Shown: positions 4,789-7,938 of the stretch, one piece after another
Layout: each line of letters starts with the position of its first letter
Position numbering within the stretch: the stretch's first letter is position 1
NCBI GenBank assembly: GCA_002297935.1
Contig: DBLC01000136.1
Coordinates: forward strand, 4,848-12,785
Source: Dialister sp. UBA734
Lineage (GTDB): Bacteria > Bacillota > Negativicutes > Veillonellales > Dialisteraceae
Reading direction: 5' to 3'
Length of the DNA stretch: 7,938 bases
The notes under the pieces: generated by a model
Databases searched by the model: none
Seen by the model: only the letters and a program-made list of their open reading frames with translations
What the model was told of the DNA's origin: nothing
Position numbers and translations under genes: made by a program

Positions 4789-7644
4789 ATGGATTACAGC
4801 AAAACTTTGCACTTGCCGCAGACCGATTTTCCGATGCGTGGCAATCTGCCGAAGAAGGAACCGGGATTTGTAGAATTCTGGCAGCAGAATCATTTGTATG
4901 AAAAGAGAATCGAAAAGAGAAAGAAAGACGGCGCTCCGACTTTCGTACTTCACGATGGCCCGCCTTATGCGAACGGCAAGATTCACATCGGCCATGCGCT
5001 GAACAAAACTCTGAAGGATATCATTGTCAGATACCATCACATGGCTGGCAATGAAGCCATTTATGTACCAGGTTGGGATACCCACGGTCTGCCGATTGAA
5101 TACGCGGTTCTGAAAGATTCCGGTGAAGATCGTGCCAACATGACTCCATTGGAACTCCGCAGAAAATGCCTGGCTTACGCTAAGAAATGGATTGAAATCC
5201 AGAAGGCTGATTTCATTCGCATGGGCGTTGTCGGTGATTTCGAACATCGTTATGTGACCTTTGATCCTCATCTGGAAGCGAAGGAACTGGAAGTTTTCGG
5301 CGAAATGGCTAACAAGGGCTATATTTACAAAGGCAAAAAAGCAGTATACTGGTGCACCCACTGCGAAACCGCTCTGGCTGAAGCAGAAATCGAATACAAG
5401 GACAGAAAATCTCCGTCCATTTATGTCAAATATCCGATGATCGACGTTCACGGTCTGGAACCGGAAGGGGTAGACAAGAGCAAAGTATTTGCTGTGATTT
5501 GGACCACCACCCCGTGGACCATCCCGGCTTCCTGCTACATCAGCGTGAACCCGAAATTCACCTATGTATGGGTACACAACAAGGCCGCTGATGAATATTA
5601 CCTGATGAATAAGGAACTGGCTCCGGCGGCTCTCTCTGATTGCAAAGTGGAAGATTACGAATTTGTAGGCCGCGAAATGCAGGGGTCTGAATTCGATCTG
5701 GCTACTTTCGAGCATCCGCTGAATGATGTATATCACAGAACCATTTATGTTCTCGAAGGCAACCATGTCACCCTCGATGCTGGTACCGGCTGCGTTCATA
5801 CCGCTCCTGGTCATGGCGTTGATGACTTTGAAGTGTACAAAACCTATGAAAACGCTGGCAAACTGCACCAGCCAATCGTTTGCCCGGTCGATGAAAAAGG
5901 TCATATGACGGCGGAAGCAGGCGAATTCCTGCAGGGCAAGACCATTTGGGAAGCCGAAGGTCCGGTCATTTCCGCTCTGGCTCATGAAGGCCACCTGCTT
6001 GGTAAGAAATCTCTTCACCATCAGTACGCTCATTGCTGGCGTTGTAAAGAACCAGTCATCTACAGAGCGACCGACCAGTGGTTTGCTTCCATCAACGATT
6101 TCAGAGACAAAGCACTGAAAGCTGTCGATGATACCCGCTTCATTCCATCCTGGGGCCATGACCGTTTGTACAATATGATTCGTGACCGTCAGGATTGGTG
6201 TATTTCCCGTCAGCGTTCCTGGGGCGTGCCGATTCCGGCCTTCTACTGTGATGACTGCGGCAAATGGATCATCACTCCAGAAACCATGAAGAAAGTGGAA
6301 GCTATCGTAGAAAAAGAAGGCACCGATGCTTGGTGGGCTCATTCCGCTGAAGAACTGCTGCCGGAAGGTTTCAAATGCCCACACTGCGGCGGCACCCATT
6401 TCCATAAAGAAAAAGATATCATGGACGTATGGTTCGATTCCGGTTCCACCTGGAACGGCGTTTTGAAACAGCCGGAAGAAGAATCCTGGAAAGACATGAG
6501 CTATCCATGCGACCTCTATCTGGAAGGTTCTGACCAGCATCGCGGCTGGTTCCATTCTTCCCTTTTGACCTCTGTGGCAGTCAATGGTCATGCACCGTAC
6601 AAGGCTGTACTGACCCACGGATTCACCATGGACGGCGAAGGTAGAAAAATGTCCAAATCCGTCGGCAACGTGGTAGCACCGCAGGACGTGATCAACAAAT
6701 ACGGCGCTGACGTGATGCGTCTTTGGATTTCTTCTGTAGACTACCAGGGCGACGTTCGTTTGTCTGATAAAATCATCAAATCCATGAGTGATGTGTACAG
6801 AAAGATTAGAAATACCTTCCGTTACCTCCTGGGCAACCTGTCCGACTTCGATCCGAAGAAAGATGCTGTTTCCTATGAAAATATGGAAGAACTGGATCGC
6901 TGGGCACTGCTTCGCATGGAACAGGTGAAAGAAACAGTTCTCAAAGCCTATGATGATTATGAATTCCATGTGATGTACCATGCAGTACACAACTTCTGCA
7001 CCGTCGACCTGTCCGCTATCTATCTGGACATCATCAAAGACCGTCTGTACACCGAAAAAGCAGATTCCCATCTGAGAAGAAGCGCACAGACTGCTATGTA
7101 TGAAATCCTCACCACCCTGGTTCGCCTGGTGGCTCCGGTTCTCTGCTTCACTTCTGAAGAAGTTTGGCAGGCCCTTCCGAATAAGGAAGAAAGAGAATGG
7201 TCCGTTCATATGGCTGATATGCCGAAAGTGAACGAAAAGTACCTGGACAAAGCACTGGATGAAAAATGGAAGAAACGACTGGCTATCCGCGCTGTCGCTA
7301 TGAAAGCACTGGAAGAAGCCCGTCAGGCCAAAGTCATCGGCCATCCGCTGGATGCAGAAGTCACCGTATACGCTGATGGTGAAGCCTATGACATCGTGAA
7401 AGCCATGGAAAAAGAACTGGCAGACTTCCTGCTGGTTTCCCAGGCACACGTCGTAGAAGGCACCGCTTCCGCACCTGAAAACGCTGCTACCAACGAAGAA
7501 GGCACCGTCAAAGCCAGCGTCGCTGTTTGTGAACTGGAAAAATGTGAACGCTGCTGGAAACGCTCCGCTGACGTAGACTCCGATCCGAAACATCCACACG
7601 TTTGCGCTCGCTGCGCCCATGTGCTGGAAGAAGAAGGGGAATAA
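4789..7644 (+). CDS. ileS: Isoleucyl-tRNA synthetase
   Basis: A 951-residue cytosolic class Ia synthetase that charges tRNA-Ile with isoleucine using ATP. The signatures are the HIGH motif (66-69) and KMSKS (620-624) of the Rossmann catalytic fold. The inserted CP1 editing domain, which hydrolyses Val-tRNA-Ile, shows WTTTPWTIPAS (238-248) and GTGCVHTAPGHG (332-343). Paired cysteines in the CP insertions (for example CDDCG and CPHCGG) precede DVWFDSGS. The C end has the Cys4 zinc site (C919, C922, C939, C942) typical of the bacterial form. The length fits the family. ATG at 4789 follows AGGAGG (4777-4782) by 6 nt; an in-frame ATG at 4657 falls in a heptamer hairpin and is rejected. Expression is set by the promoter at 4394-4422 and the Ile T-box. 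It appears complete, with all key motifs intact. Confidence 0.98.
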   Translation: MDYSKTLHLPQTDFPMRGNLPKKEPGFVEFWQQNHLYEKRIEKRKKDGAPTFVLHDGPPYANGKIHIGHALNKTLKDIIVRYHHMAGNEAIYVPGWDTHGLPIEYAVLKDSGEDRANMTPLELRRKCLAYAKKWIEIQKADFIRMGVVGDFEHRYVTFDPHLEAKELEVFGEMANKGYIYKGKKAVYWCTHCETALAEAEIEYKDRKSPSIYVKYPMIDVHGLEPEGVDKSKVFAVIWTTTPWTIPASCYISVNPKFTYVWVHNKAADEYYLMNKELAPAALSDCKVEDYEFVGREMQGSEFDLATFEHPLNDVYHRTIYVLEGNHVTLDAGTGCVHTAPGHGVDDFEVYKTYENAGKLHQPIVCPVDEKGHMTAEAGEFLQGKTIWEAEGPVISALAHEGHLLGKKSLHHQYAHCWRCKEPVIYRATDQWFASINDFRDKALKAVDDTRFIPSWGHDRLYNMIRDRQDWCISRQRSWGVPIPAFYCDDCGKWIITPETMKKVEAIVEKEGTDAWWAHSAEELLPEGFKCPHCGGTHFHKEKDIMDVWFDSGSTWNGVLKQPEEESWKDMSYPCDLYLEGSDQHRGWFHSSLLTSVAVNGHAPYKAVLTHGFTMDGEGRKMSKSVGNVVAPQDVINKYGADVMRLWISSVDYQGDVRLSDKIIKSMSDVYRKIRNTFRYLLGNLSDFDPKKDAVSYENMEELDRWALLRMEQVKETVLKAYDDYEFHVMYHAVHNFCTVDLSAIYLDIIKDRLYTEKADSHLRRSAQTAMYEILTTLVRLVAPVLCFTSEEVWQALPNKEEREWSVHMADMPKVNEKYLDKALDEKWKKRLAIRAVAMKALEEARQAKVIGHPLDAEVTVYADGEAYDIVKAMEKELADFLLVSQAHVVEGTASAPENAATNEEGTVKASVAVCELEKCERCWKRSADVDSDPKHPHVCARCAHVLEEEGE

Positions 7645-7650
7645 TTTATT

Positions 7651-7699
7651 GGTGACTGGTGACTGGTGACTGGTAGCTAGGGATTGGGTATTAGGTTAT
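7651..7699 (+). repeat. Heptamer tandem array downstream of ileS
   Basis: Seven units: GGTGACT three times, then GGTAGCT, AGGGATT, GGGTATT, AGGTTAT, starting 6 bp after the ileS stop. Same unit family as 1762-1810. Confidence 0.85.
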
Positions 7700-7756
7700 T
7701 ATCCTACCTTGTCCGATTGCTAACATAGTGATTAGATCGCTTGGCACAAGGTTATA

Positions 7757-7815
7757 AAGGGGTATAAAAGGTTATGGGATTTGGGATAATCTCATACCTT
7801 TTATAACCCTTTTTT
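7757..7815 (+). terminator. Terminator-like AT-rich palindrome after ileS
   Basis: GGTATAAAAGGTTATG (7761-7776) pairs, with small bulges, with CATACCTTTTATAACC (7793-7808) and is followed by six T (7810-7815). It is the likely ileS terminator. Its blocks resemble the core of the palindrome at 4112-4186, so it may be a member of a repeat family as well. Confidence 0.6.
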
Positions 7816-7818
7816 GCA

Positions 7819-7834
7819 TGTTTCACGTGAAACA
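7819..7834. promoter_or_regulatory. parS site 6, perfect 16-bp match
   Basis: TGTTTCACGTGAAACA is the full palindromic parS consensus with no mismatch. It lies 3 bp after the T-run of the palindrome at 7757-7815. Confidence 0.9.
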
Positions 7835-7866
7835 TTGTATCTCCTTTCTTTTTGCGTTATGATGGG

Positions 7867-7908
7867 GGTGACTGGTGACTGGTGACTGGTGACTGGTGAC
7901 TGTGACGG
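7867..7908 (+). repeat. Heptamer tandem array, five perfect GGTGACT units
   Basis: GGTGACT is repeated five times without a change (7867-7901), followed by a degenerate GTGACGG. It is the most homogeneous array in the window, suggesting recent expansion. Beyond it, 7909-7938 shows nothing I can name. Confidence 0.9.
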
Positions 7909-7938
7909 AAACATCTCTAGCGTCTACCCTCTTCCTCT

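Noticed and set aside
4522..7620. Very long open frame on the - strand opposite ileS
   Set aside because: It is the mirror of ileS codon bias and runs through the T-box; its product shows no family motif.

Overview
This window looks like chromosomal DNA from a low-to-mid GC Firmicute. The evidence is a sigma-A promoter, a T-box leader, strong AGGAGG ribosome sites, a LonB/LonC-type protease and parS sites of the Bacillus consensus. The protein sequences feel most like Negativicutes (Acidaminococcaceae and relatives), but that assignment is tentative and rests on recall, not a search.

Three real genes lie on the + strand, each separated by a long, repeat-rich spacer: a fold-type I PLP aminotransferase (647-1777), a LonC-like ATP-dependent protease (2047-3969) and isoleucyl-tRNA synthetase, ileS (4789-7644). 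They do not form a tight operon. ileS has its own promoter (4394-4422) and a complete T-box riboswitch with an AUC (Ile) specifier and terminator. The aminotransferase has a parallel layout: promoter (302-330), structured leader ending in a strong terminator (379-453), a heptamer hairpin, then the gene. Its leader matches no RNA class I recognise, so it is a candidate orphan attenuator or riboswitch.

The spacers are the unusual part. (1) Six exact copies of the ParB-binding core GTTTCACGTGAAAC occur in 7.9 kb, one inside the lonC coding sequence, one in the ileS leader just after the promoter, and one at the exact centre of a 58-bp palindrome. This suggests a centromere-like, probably origin-proximal, region. 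(2) Every spacer carries short tandem arrays with a strict 7-bp period but varying unit sequence (ACAACTA, CACTACG, GGTGACT, AGGGATT, TTCTAAC, CACTCCT). Some run into gene 3' ends and supply the last codons and the stop. (3) Four copies of a GC-rich hairpin element (three with GGGGCGC/GCGCCCC arms) each lead into a heptamer array through a TTCCACCA-like sequence, and two copies carry parS at a fixed distance. (4) Large AT-rich palindromes built from GGTTATAAAAGG-type blocks lie next to two parS sites.

Regions without a gene: 1-646 holds an unexplained stretch, parS, hairpin repeat, heptamer array, promoter, leader RNA and heptamer hairpin. 1778-2046 holds a heptamer array, parS palindrome, hairpin repeat and heptamer array. 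3970-4788 holds repeats, parS, a large palindrome, promoter, T-box and heptamer hairpin. 7645-7938 holds a heptamer array, terminator-like palindrome, parS and a second heptamer array. No RNA genes of the tRNA or rRNA type, transposase, CRISPR array or phage gene was seen.
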